Shown: piece after piece, positions 32,413 to 48,361 of the stretch
Numbering within the stretch: position 1 is the first letter of the stretch
How the letters are laid out: each line of letters opens with the position of its first letter
DNA from: Sphingomicrobium sediminis
Lineage (GTDB): Bacteria; Pseudomonadota; Alphaproteobacteria; Sphingomonadales; Sphingomonadaceae
DNA: 64,000 nt
Direction of reading: 5' to 3'
NCBI RefSeq assembly: GCF_023805295.1
Contig: NZ_JAMSHT010000001.1
Span: forward strand, 1,178,001-1,242,000
Program-made: the position numbers and the translations under genes
The notes under the pieces: generated by a model
The model's database searches: none
Told to the model about the DNA's origin: nothing
What the model saw: the letters and a program-made list of their open reading frames with translations, nothing else

Positions 32413-32725
32413 GGCCAGTCTCCAACTTGGGTTGCTGGCGAAGTGATTGCGACGGGCCGTGGCTTCAAGAAGGCACATTGCTGTCCCTGCTTGCTGTCCC
32501 TGCCCCCATCCCCCTTGCAATCGGCACGCATTGCTCTAAATAGGACTTATCCAACACATGTGGCTCCGCCGCAGCGCAAGCTGTGCCCGGGGCCTTCCTG
32601 CCTTTCCGGGCCACGTCCCACCTCGCGCACGGGACGAACGAATGGAAGGGATTTTCAGGAACCGCGCCGGACTATGAACCATGGGCCGCGAGTTGATGAC
32701 GCGCGCCCGTAGCGCAGGGAAATTC
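32413..32725 (+). other. Intergenic leader upstream of rpoB
   Basis: This 313-base stretch between the dioxygenase-like gene and rpoB contains no convincing gene. It holds the candidate rpoB promoter (32515-32542), giving an rpoB leader of about 175 bases. I see no strong terminator in the leader. Confidence 0.5.
32515..32542 (+). promoter_or_regulatory. Candidate promoter of rpoBC
   Basis: TTGCAA and TAAATA separated by 16 bases lie 183 bases upstream of rpoB. The -35 is the same as in the candidate secE and rplK promoters. The site would give rpoBC its own promoter, as needed given its separation from rplJL. Confidence 0.45.
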
Positions 32726-36901
<4,176 letters not shown>

Positions 36902-36918
36902 GCGAAAGGATTGTACAG

Positions 36919-41184
<4,266 letters not shown>

Positions 41185-41216
41185 GGGCTACCCCCTCTCC
41201 TCCTCGGAGCCAAAAA

Positions 41217-41255
41217 GAAAGGCCCCGGAAGCGATCATGCTTCCGGGGCCTTTTC
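41217..41255. terminator. Bidirectional terminator, rpoC / entericidin-like gene
   Basis: A perfect 12-base stem GGCCCCGGAAGC/GCTTCCGGGGCC with a six-base loop. TTTT follows on the plus strand, and TTTCTTTTT on the minus strand, so it serves rpoC and the convergent small lipoprotein gene. Confidence 0.88.
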
Positions 41256-41280
41256 TATCGTTGCGTTGAAGCCTTGAAGC

Positions 41281-41418
41281 CTAGCAATTCTCGCCGTTGA
41301 TGACGTCTTCGCCACATTCGCCGGCCGAGCTGATATCTTCGCCGAGGCCCTGGACCGTGTTGCAGGCCGAAAGCACCAGCGCGCCGCCGACGAGGGCCAT
41401 GGTCAGGAGTTTTCGCAT
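41281..41418 (-). CDS. Entericidin-like lipoprotein 1 (45 aa)
   Basis: The 45-residue product has a lipoprotein signal ending VLSAC (lipidated Cys19) and the entericidin-type mature start NTVQGLGEDISSAGE. It differs from classical entericidins by a Cys-containing C-terminus: GECGED, then DVINGENC, which could form a disulfide. The gene has its own RBS (AGGATG-like AAGAGGATGAGAC) and shares the rpoC terminator. Entericidins are stress-associated envelope lipoproteins. The next gene on the same strand is a paralogue. Confidence 0.85.
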   Translation of the reverse strand: MRKLLTMALVGGALVLSACNTVQGLGEDISSAGECGEDVINGENC

Positions 41419-41495
41419 GTCTCATCCTCTTTATTGATTGGTGGGTCGTGTGACCTGAGGATGTTGGTGCCACAGGATTGACCGTAGCTGAACCG

Positions 41496-41541
41496 AAAAG
41501 AATGAGCCCCGCTTACCCAGGGGGACGGGTAAGCGGGGCTC
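41496..41541 (-). terminator. Intrinsic terminator of entericidin-like gene 2
   Basis: Stem GAGCCCCGCTTACCC (41504-41518) and GGGTAAGCGGGGCTC (41527-41541) is a perfect 15-base pair. On the minus strand it is followed by ATTCTTTTC. Confidence 0.8.
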
Positions 41542-41566
41542 TCCCTGTTATTCGGTTATGCCCGGA

Positions 41567-41707
41567 CTAGCAGCTGTCGCCGTCCAGCACGTCTTCGCCG
41601 CATTCGCCGACCGAGCTGATATCTTCGCCGGCACCCTGAACCGTGTTGCAGGCACCAAGGGCAAAAGCGCCACCAAGGGCGAGCGTCGCGATAAGCTTAC
41701 GAACCAT
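41567..41707 (-). CDS. Entericidin-like lipoprotein 2 (46 aa)
   Basis: This 46-residue paralogue of the adjacent gene has signal peptide and lipobox (ALGAC), mature start NTVQGAGEDISSVGE and the same Cys-rich end (GECGEDVLDGDSC). AAGGAG lies seven bases upstream of the ATG. It has its own terminator, so both copies are independently transcribed. The conserved spacing of two C-terminal Cys suggests a shared function beyond simple lipidation. Confidence 0.85.
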   Translation of the reverse strand: MVRKLIATLALGGAFALGACNTVQGAGEDISSVGECGEDVLDGDSC

Positions 41708-41794
41708 GTTCCAGTCTCCTTGCATTGCGGGGACATCAACATGGGCCGCGCTCATAACGCTCCCGAAAAGGCCGGCATTGTCGATGAAAGGACG

Positions 41795-42589
41795 CTAGAC
41801 TGCGACCGGTGCCTTGATGTGCGGGTGCGGGTCGTAGCCATCGAAGCTGAAATCACCGGGCTCGTAGTCGAACAATCCCTGGCCACGCTCCTCAATCTTG
41901 AGCGTCGGCAAAGGCCGCGGTTCGCGCGACAGCTGTTCGCGCGCCTGCTCGAGATGGTTCGAGTAGAGATGCACATCGCCGCCGGTCCACACGAAGTCGC
42001 CGACTTCCAACCCCGTCTCGCGCGCCAGCATGTGCGCCAGCAGCGAATAGGAGGCGATGTTGAAGGGGACGCCTAGGAACAGGTCGGCGCTGCGTTGATA
42101 GAGTTGTAGCGACAGCTTGCCATTGGCGACATGGGTCTGGAACAGGCAGTGGCACGGCGCGAGCGCCATGTCGGGCTGTTCGGCAGGGTTCCACGCGCTC
42201 ACGACCTGGCGGCGCGAGGCCGGGTCTTTCTTGATGAGCTCGACCAGCTCGGCGATCTGGTCGACCGTGCGCCCATTGCCGCCCTCGAAACGACGCCATT
42301 GCTTGCCGTAGACGGGCCCGAGATCGCCATTCTCGTCGGCCCATTCGTTCCAGATGCTGACCTTGTTGTCCTGCAGATATTTGACGTTGGTATCGCCGTT
42401 CAGGAACCACAATAGCTCGACGATGATCGAGCGCAGGTGGAGCTTCTTGGTGGTGACCAGCGGGAAACCCTTGGAAAGGTCGAAGCGCATCTGCGCGCCG
42501 AAGACTGAAAGGGTGCCGACGCCGGTGCGGTCGTCCTGTGACGCGCCCTCGTCGAGGATGCGCTGCATGAGATCGAGATATTGTCGCAT
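41795..42589 (-). CDS. thyA: Thymidylate synthase
   Basis: ThyA makes dTMP from dUMP with methylenetetrahydrofolate. The 264-residue length equals the E. coli enzyme. Conserved residues include the [16 protein letters not shown] opening, YGKQWRRF, the nucleophile Cys in [25 protein letters not shown] and [14 protein letters not shown]. It is monocistronic or linked to downstream small genes; dihydrofolate reductase is not in the window. Confidence 0.98.
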   Translation of the reverse strand: MRQYLDLMQRILDEGASQDDRTGVGTLSVFGAQMRFDLSKGFPLVTTKKLHLRSIIVELLWFLNGDTNVKYLQDNKVSIWNEWADENGDLGPVYGKQWRRFEGGNGRTVDQIAELVELIKKDPASRRQVVSAWNPAEQPDMALAPCHCLFQTHVANGKLSLQLYQRSADLFLGVPFNIASYSLLAHMLARETGLEVGDFVWTGGDVHLYSNHLEQAREQLSREPRPLPTLKIEERGQGLFDYEPGDFSFDGYDPHPHIKAPVAV

Positions 42590-42626
42590 AGGCTCAACCT
42601 AGAGCGCTCGCACGCTCAGGCAAGCA

Positions 42627-43328
42627 TTAGGTGCACGGTTCGATGTCGCCCGGCGCAGGTCGCGGCCCGGCGACGCGATAGGTCGCGAAATAATCGTCGA
42701 ATCCGATCAGTTCGACCATGTCCACGCGCTCCAGCCCCAATGCCTCGAACTCGCAATCGAGCAGGTCGGGCGGCATGCCATGGCGCTTGATCGGGCGGTC
42801 GGCATCGACGACGACGATCAGGCCTTCCTCGTTGAGCGCCTCGCGAAGGTTCCAGAGGAATTGATAGGGCTCGGTCACCTCGTGATACATGTGCACGAGG
42901 AAGATGAGGTCGAAACTGTTGGCGGGCAGGCCCGGATCGTCGGGCTCGCCAAGCCGCACCGCGACATTGTCGAGATTCTCCCGCTGGACGCGGCGCGCCA
43001 ACGCATCGCGGGTCGCCGAAACGATGTCCTGCGCCACGACGCGGCCGTCGGGACCGACGACGCGTGCAAGGCGCACCGTATAATAACCCTCACCCGCACC
43101 GATATCGGCAACGCGCATGCCTTCGGAGACGCCGGCCAGCTCCATCACCAGCTCGGCCTCGCCGAGCCGGTCGCGCGCATCCTCGGTCGAGAAGCGATCC
43201 GAGACGATGGGCGCCACCGGGCGACCGAGCGTCGGGAAACCGTCCTCGTCGACTTCCGGCCCCTGCCGGCAGCCTGCCATCGCCAGCAGCGCCGCGCCGA
43301 GGAGGAACGCCTTATTCGACATCGTCAT
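42627..43328 (-). CDS. Class I SAM methyltransferase with lipoprotein signal
   Basis: The 233-residue product starts with a lipoprotein-type signal peptide (FLLGAALLAMAGC) followed by a normal Rossmann methyltransferase core: motif I VADIGAGEGYYTVRLA, acidic DIVSATRDALARRV, motif IV FDLIFLVHMYHE and post-motif VVVDADRPIKR. A lipid-anchored, probably periplasmic, SAM enzyme is odd because SAM is cytoplasmic. It overlaps the 3' end of prfB by 17 bases. Two possible starts (43328 and 43322). Confidence 0.8.
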   Translation of the reverse strand: MTMSNKAFLLGAALLAMAGCRQGPEVDEDGFPTLGRPVAPIVSDRFSTEDARDRLGEAELVMELAGVSEGMRVADIGAGEGYYTVRLARVVGPDGRVVAQDIVSATRDALARRVQRENLDNVAVRLGEPDDPGLPANSFDLIFLVHMYHEVTEPYQFLWNLREALNEEGLIVVVDADRPIKRHGMPPDLLDCEFEALGLERVDMVELIGFDDYFATYRVAGPRPAPGDIEPCT

Positions 43329-44445
43329 CCTCGACCTCGACCTTCTCGCCGGTCACGCGCTGCGACAGCGCGGCGGCCATGAACTTGTCGAGATCGCCGT
43401 CGAGGACGTCGGACGGCGCGGTCGACGTCACCCCGGTGCGCAAATCCTTCACCAGCTGATAGGGCTGCAGGACGTAGGAGCGGATCTGGTGGCCCCAGCC
43501 AATCTCGGTCTTGCTGGCATTGGCGGCATTGGCCTCCTCCTCGCGGCGCTGCAGTTCGGCCTCGAACAAGCGGGCGCGAAGCATGCTCATCGCCTCGGCC
43601 TTGTTCTTGTGCTGCGAACGGCCGCTCTGCGAGGCGACCACGAAACCGGTCGGCACGTGGGTGATGCGCACGGCGCTGTCAGTCGTATTGACGTGTTGTC
43701 CGCCCGCGCCACTGGCACGATAGGTGTCGATGCGCAGATCGCTTTCGGCAATCTCGATCTCGATCGAATCGTCGATCTCGGGATAAACCCAGACGCTGGA
43801 AAAGCTGGTGTGGCGCCGCGCCGAGCTGTCATAGGGCGAGATGCGCACGAGGCGATGCACGCCGCTCTCGGTCTTGGCATAGCCATAGGCATTCTCGCCC
43901 TTGAGCAGCAGGGTCGCCGATTTGATGCCCGCCTGTTCGCCCGCATGATAGTCGATCAGCTCGACCTTCATGCCGCGCCGCTCGGCCCAGCGCGTATACA
44001 TGCGCTGGAGCATTTCGGCCCAATCCTGGCTCTCGGTGCCGCCGGCCCCGGCATGGACTTCGACATAGGCATTGTTCGAATCCGCCTCGCCCGCGAGCAG
44101 TGCCGCGACCTTGTCTTCCTCGGCCTTGCCCGCAAGTTTCTCGAGGCTGGTCAGCGCTTCGTCGACCATCCCGTCATCGCCTTCGGCCTCGGCCATCTCG
44201 ATCAGTTCGAGGGTATCGGACAATTCGGTTTCGATCCGCTGCGTCGCCTTGATCGCGCTGTCGAGGCGGGTGCGCTCGCGCATCACGGCCTGCGCCGCCT
44301 TGGGATCGTCCCACAGCGTCGGGTCCTCGACCTTGTCATTCAATTCCTCGAGCCGCGCTTTCGCCTTGTCCCAATCGAGGAAGCGGCGCAGCAACTCGGT
44401 CGCGGCGTTGATCTGGTCGGCATGGGTTTGCGCTTCGGCGCGCAT
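43312..44445 (-). CDS. prfB: Peptide chain release factor 2
   Basis: RF2 reads UAA and UGA stop codons. The 377-residue protein has the GGQ catalytic motif in SGAGGQHVNTTDSAV. The stop-codon-reading tripeptide, usually Ser-Pro-Phe, is Ser-Pro-Tyr here (ISPYDSSARRHTSF). There is no in-frame UGA programmed frameshift; the reading frame is continuous. I start it at MRAEAQTH (44445) because GGAAAC precedes it. It is followed by the methyltransferase gene. Confidence 0.95.
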   Translation of the reverse strand: MRAEAQTHADQINAATELLRRFLDWDKAKARLEELNDKVEDPTLWDDPKAAQAVMRERTRLDSAIKATQRIETELSDTLELIEMAEAEGDDGMVDEALTSLEKLAGKAEEDKVAALLAGEADSNNAYVEVHAGAGGTESQDWAEMLQRMYTRWAERRGMKVELIDYHAGEQAGIKSATLLLKGENAYGYAKTESGVHRLVRISPYDSSARRHTSFSSVWVYPEIDDSIEIEIAESDLRIDTYRASGAGGQHVNTTDSAVRITHVPTGFVVASQSGRSQHKNKAEAMSMLRARLFEAELQRREEEANAANASKTEIGWGHQIRSYVLQPYQLVKDLRTGVTSTAPSDVLDGDLDKFMAAALSQRVTGEKVEVEDDDVE

Positions 44446-44508
44446 GGGCAAGTTTCCTGGGCGTAAGACCGGCGAAATTTCCGGTGCGATGACTGTTTCC
44501 AGTTCGCC

Positions 44509-47055
44509 CTAGTAAATCCCGCCCTCTCTTTGCAAGAAGTCGCTCTCATCGGGCGGTGGCGGCGCGGCCGGCTGCGGGCGCACCGCAGGCGTGTCAGGGA
44601 CCACCGGCGCGGCGGGCTGTTCTTCCTCTTCCATCGGGTCGGCCATGCGCGAGGAGCGCCGCGGTTCGGTCTGCGGCTGGAAGGCTTCCCAGATGACCGA
44701 ACTCTGCCGCTCTTCCTCGCGCGGGAAGGCGCCATAGACGCGTTCGCCGGTGCGGCGGTCGATGCGGACCATGCGAATGCCGGGCGGCGCGACGAACGGT
44801 GTCTTGGGTTTGTCGGCAAGCACTTGCTCGGCAAATTGCTGGAAGACCGGCGCGGCGATCGAACCGCCCTGCACCCAACTGCCGCCCATGTCGCGCGGCT
44901 CGTCATAACCGATATAAGTGCCGGTCACGATGTCGGGCGTGCCGCCGACGAACCAAACCTCGTTGGGGCCGTTGGTGGTGCCAGTCTTGCCGAACAGCGG
45001 ACGGTCGAGGCTGGCCAGCCGCGTCGCGGTACCACGCGTCACGACTCCCTCGAGGATGTGGATCATCTGGTAGGCAGCAAGCGGGTCGACGACCTGCCGA
45101 CCGCGCTGCGGCGGGCGCGGCATCGCTTCGCCATTCCAGTCGGCGGCGTTGCAATTCTCCATCGCAGCGCAGCGATTATCCTCGCGGTAGATCACCTTGC
45201 CCGAGCGGTCTTGCACATAGTCGATGAGGCTCGGCTCCACCGCGCGGCCATTATTTGCCATGATCGCATAAGCATTGGTGAGATCGGTGACGGTCACCTC
45301 GCCTGCGCCCAGCGCGATCGAGAGGAATTCGGGATGATCGCCGAGGCCAAGCTTGCGGGCATTTTCGGTGACCTTGGACATGCCGGTCTCGCTCGCGGCG
45401 CGCACCGTCATCAGGTTGCGCGACTGCTCGACGCCCCAGCGCAGCGTCTTGGGCCCGGCATATTCGCCATCAAAGTTGCGGAAACATTTCTCGCCCAGCT
45501 GTGCGCCCTGGTCGACGCAGAAGGGGCTGTCGACGATGGTCGTGGCGGGCGTGAAGCCGTTTTCGAGCGCGGTGAGGTAGACGACCGGCTTGAAGGCTGA
45601 GCCGGGTTGGCGGCGCGCCTGTGTGGCGCGGTTATACTGGCTGCCCAGCACGTCAAAGCCGCCCTGCATGGCAAGCACGCGGCCGGTATCGACTTCCTCG
45701 GCCACGAAAGCGCCGCCCACCTCGGGGATCGAGCGCAGCGCATAGCGATCATTGCCCTCGTCCTTGACGACGATGATCATGCCGGGCGTGAAGCGGTCGA
45801 AAGCCACGCCTCCGCCGCCGCGCACGGGCATGCCTGCCTGGCTGCGCGAAATGGTCGCCGTATCACCGCCGACGAAACCGATCGTTGCGGACCGGCCTTC
45901 TTTCTCCAGCACCACCGCCTTCTTCCAGTCGGAAAAGCCCGTGCCGACACGTGCGATGCGCAGCTGGCTTTCCCAATTCTGGCTCATGTCGATGGTCATG
46001 CCGAGGTCGCGCCAGCCCTTGGGACCGTCGAAACGGGCCAGCGCCTCGCGCAGCGCTTCGGCGGCGGCGTCCTGCATCGCCGGGTCCATCGAGGTGCGAA
46101 CCCAGAGGCCGCCCGAATAGACACTGTTCTCGCTATCTTCGGCCTCTTCGCCATAAAGCTCGATCAGCGTGCGGCGAACTTCTTCGAGGAAATAGCCTCC
46201 GCGCTCGCGGAAGGCGCGGGCCGACCCGGTCGGGATGGCGGTCAGTTCGATATTCGCAGCGCGGGCGCGCTCTGCTTCGGTGATGAAGCCATTCGCTTCC
46301 ATCTGGCCCAGCACATAGTTGCGGCGCGCGGTCGCAGCATCCTTGTTGCGAACGGGGTGATAATTGCTCGGCCCCTTGGGGATCGCCGCGAGATAGGCAA
46401 TTTCGTGGAGGTCGAGATCGTTGACGTCCTTGTCGAAATAGGCGCGCGCGGCGGCCTGGACGCCATAGGCATTCCGGCCGAGGAAAATCTCGTTGAGATA
46501 GAGGGCGAGGATTTCTTCCTTGGTGAGCGTATCCTCGATGCGGAAAGCGAGCACCGCCTCGCGTACCTTGCGCAGGATCGAATATTCATCGTCGCCGGTC
46601 AGGTTCTTGGCGACCTGCTGGGTGATGGTCGACGAGCCGCGCGAGCGACCGCCGCCAGTGACTTCGGTTTTGAGAAATTCGGCCATTGCCGCGGCCAGGC
46701 CCGGATAGTCGATGCCGCCATGCGAGAAGAAGGTCTTGTCCTCGGCCGAAATGAAGGCCTCGACCAGCTGATCGGGATAGTCGTCATAGGACAATTCGAC
46801 GCGGCGCTGGCGGGCATAGGAGCCGACCAGCTCGCCATCATAGCCGCGCACCATCGTCGGCAAGGCCGGGCGATAGGCGAGGATTTCCTCGCGGCTCATC
46901 ACATTGGCCGCGATGATTGCGTACATGAGGCCGAAGATGAAAATCGAGCCGATGCCAACGAAGAACAGCCCCCGGAACCAACGCTTTTCGCGCAGCGGGT
47001 CGAGCCACTTGTGGACGCGATTGTTGAACGCGACGAGGTCGGGCATTCGGGCCAT
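44509..47055 (-). CDS. mrcA: Penicillin-binding protein 1A
   Basis: The 848-residue class A PBP polymerises and cross-links peptidoglycan. It has one N-terminal membrane helix, a GT51 transglycosylase domain (EDKTFFSHGGIDYPGLA, STITQQVAKN), an OB-like insert, and a transpeptidase domain with SxxK (GSAFKPVVY), SxN (SRNLMTVR) and KTG (GKTGTTNGPNE). A Pro-rich, Glu-rich C-terminal tail ends in DFLQREGGIY. It forms a cell-wall pair with the amidase gene 43 bases upstream. Confidence 0.96.
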   Translation of the reverse strand: MARMPDLVAFNNRVHKWLDPLREKRWFRGLFFVGIGSIFIFGLMYAIIAANVMSREEILAYRPALPTMVRGYDGELVGSYARQRRVELSYDDYPDQLVEAFISAEDKTFFSHGGIDYPGLAAAMAEFLKTEVTGGGRSRGSSTITQQVAKNLTGDDEYSILRKVREAVLAFRIEDTLTKEEILALYLNEIFLGRNAYGVQAAARAYFDKDVNDLDLHEIAYLAAIPKGPSNYHPVRNKDAATARRNYVLGQMEANGFITEAERARAANIELTAIPTGSARAFRERGGYFLEEVRRTLIELYGEEAEDSENSVYSGGLWVRTSMDPAMQDAAAEALREALARFDGPKGWRDLGMTIDMSQNWESQLRIARVGTGFSDWKKAVVLEKEGRSATIGFVGGDTATISRSQAGMPVRGGGGVAFDRFTPGMIIVVKDEGNDRYALRSIPEVGGAFVAEEVDTGRVLAMQGGFDVLGSQYNRATQARRQPGSAFKPVVYLTALENGFTPATTIVDSPFCVDQGAQLGEKCFRNFDGEYAGPKTLRWGVEQSRNLMTVRAASETGMSKVTENARKLGLGDHPEFLSIALGAGEVTVTDLTNAYAIMANNGRAVEPSLIDYVQDRSGKVIYREDNRCAAMENCNAADWNGEAMPRPPQRGRQVVDPLAAYQMIHILEGVVTRGTATRLASLDRPLFGKTGTTNGPNEVWFVGGTPDIVTGTYIGYDEPRDMGGSWVQGGSIAAPVFQQFAEQVLADKPKTPFVAPPGIRMVRIDRRTGERVYGAFPREEERQSSVIWEAFQPQTEPRRSSRMADPMEEEEQPAAPVVPDTPAVRPQPAAPPPPDESDFLQREGGIY

Positions 47056-47098
47056 GGCGACTTCCCTAGCGCCAAGCTACTGGCGCTTCAATGAATGA

Positions 47099-47989
47099 TC
47101 AGAGCCCGCGGGTGGCGAGATCGGCCTCGATCGCGCGGGCCAGCGCCTCGACCAGAGGCGCGCGGCCTTCCTTCGTCGACAGGCGCGCTTCGTCCGCGGT
47201 GTTGGTGACATAGCCTGCCTCGACCAGCACGCCAGGCGTCTGCGCGAAGCGGAGCACGTAGAAATTGGCGAACTGGTGGGGCGTGGGACGGAGCGGCACA
47301 TCGCCGGATTCCTCGGCGAACCGCAGCAGGCGACGGGCGAAGGCTGCGCTGGCGGCCATCTGGTCGCGTAGCGCAAGATCGGTGAGAATGAATTCGACCG
47401 GTGCGTCTGCATCGCTGACCACGGCGCCCACTCTTTCGCGCTCGGCATCGGCGAGCCGTGCCGCCTCGACCGTCGAGGCAACGTCGCTGAGCGAATAGAT
47501 GGTCACCCCGGTCGCCTCGGCATTGGGCGCCGCGTCCATGTGGATCGAGACGAAAAGGTCGGCCCCGATGGCGCGGGCGATGGCGGGGCGCTGGTCCAGC
47601 GTCAGCGTGTCATCGCCGGTCCGCGTCAGTGCCACGCGCACGCGCCCTGCATCGGCAAGGCGGTCGCGCAATTCTTCGGCCATGGCGAGGGTAAGCGCTT
47701 TTTCGTTATTGCGTCCGCTCGCACCGCGCGCACCGCCGTCGCGCCCGCCATGGCCGGGGTCGATCAGCACGAGCAGCGCGTCTTCGGTCCGCGCTTCGCT
47801 AATGTCGATTTCGCCCACGGCATCCGGCAATTCCAGACGCACACCACCACGACGCGCTTCCCCGAGAATGGCGTTATCCGCCATTTGCGCCTCGTCCGCA
47901 TCGCCGGCACGGCCGCCCAGCAACAGCCATCCCGCGCCAAAGACGGCGGCAGCGATGATGGCGAGGACGAGAAGTCGGGCGCGGGACAT
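47099..47989 (-). CDS. N-acetylmuramoyl-L-alanine amidase (Amidase_3)
   Basis: The 296-residue protein has an N-terminal membrane/signal helix and an Amidase_3 domain: LIDPGHGGRDGGARG with zinc-binding His, FVSIHMDAAPN with a second His, and VLVEAGYVTN with the catalytic Glu. It cleaves the bond between MurNAc and the stem peptide, as AmiA/AmiC do at division. No AMIN domain is visible. It is upstream of PBP1A on the same strand. Divergent from RNase E. Confidence 0.94.
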   Translation of the reverse strand: MSRARLLVLAIIAAAVFGAGWLLLGGRAGDADEAQMADNAILGEARRGGVRLELPDAVGEIDISEARTEDALLVLIDPGHGGRDGGARGASGRNNEKALTLAMAEELRDRLADAGRVRVALTRTGDDTLTLDQRPAIARAIGADLFVSIHMDAAPNAEATGVTIYSLSDVASTVEAARLADAERERVGAVVSDADAPVEFILTDLALRDQMAASAAFARRLLRFAEESGDVPLRPTPHQFANFYVLRFAQTPGVLVEAGYVTNTADEARLSTKEGRAPLVEALARAIEADLATRGL

Positions 47990-48061
47990 GTTGGCAAGAG
48001 TAAAGCGCCCGCTGGTCGCTGCAAGCGGTCAATCCGTCAATAAATCGCGCTTATGTGGGGT

Positions 48062-48090
48062 TTGACTTATTGTAACTCGCAAAGTGCGAT
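48062..48090 (+). promoter_or_regulatory. Candidate promoter of rne
   Basis: TTGACT and TGCGAT are separated by 17 bases. If used, it gives an RNA leader of about 265 bases before the RNase E start. Confidence 0.4.
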
Positions 48091-48361
48091 GCTACCTCGA
48101 CTTCATTGCGGACCCGATCGGATGATCGTGCGTTCGCATTCTCAAGGGGCCATTCCTACGGCCCCGGCACACGAGGTTGACGCTACATGAGCCAGCAAGA
48201 CGCCCTACGAACGCACGCCGACCGGCGGTGCGGCGCGTCGCTCATGCATGCAGCAGCAGATATTCTGACCATTGCGCCCGGACCGGCATTTTCGTCGGCC
48301 GGCGCCTTACACATGCCGTGGCTCCAGCGCGACACGCGCCCCCACGGACGGAGAGTTATTG
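48091..48361 (+). other. Long 5' leader of rne
   Basis: The gap from 47990 to 48361 (372 bases) holds the rne promoter candidate and a leader with inverted repeats, for example GGCCGG/CCGGC near 48296 and CCGACCGGCGG near 48219. RNase E in E. coli limits its own synthesis through its 5' leader. A reading frame starts at 48187 and runs past the rne start, but its codon content does not support translation. Structure is not established here. Confidence 0.4.
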
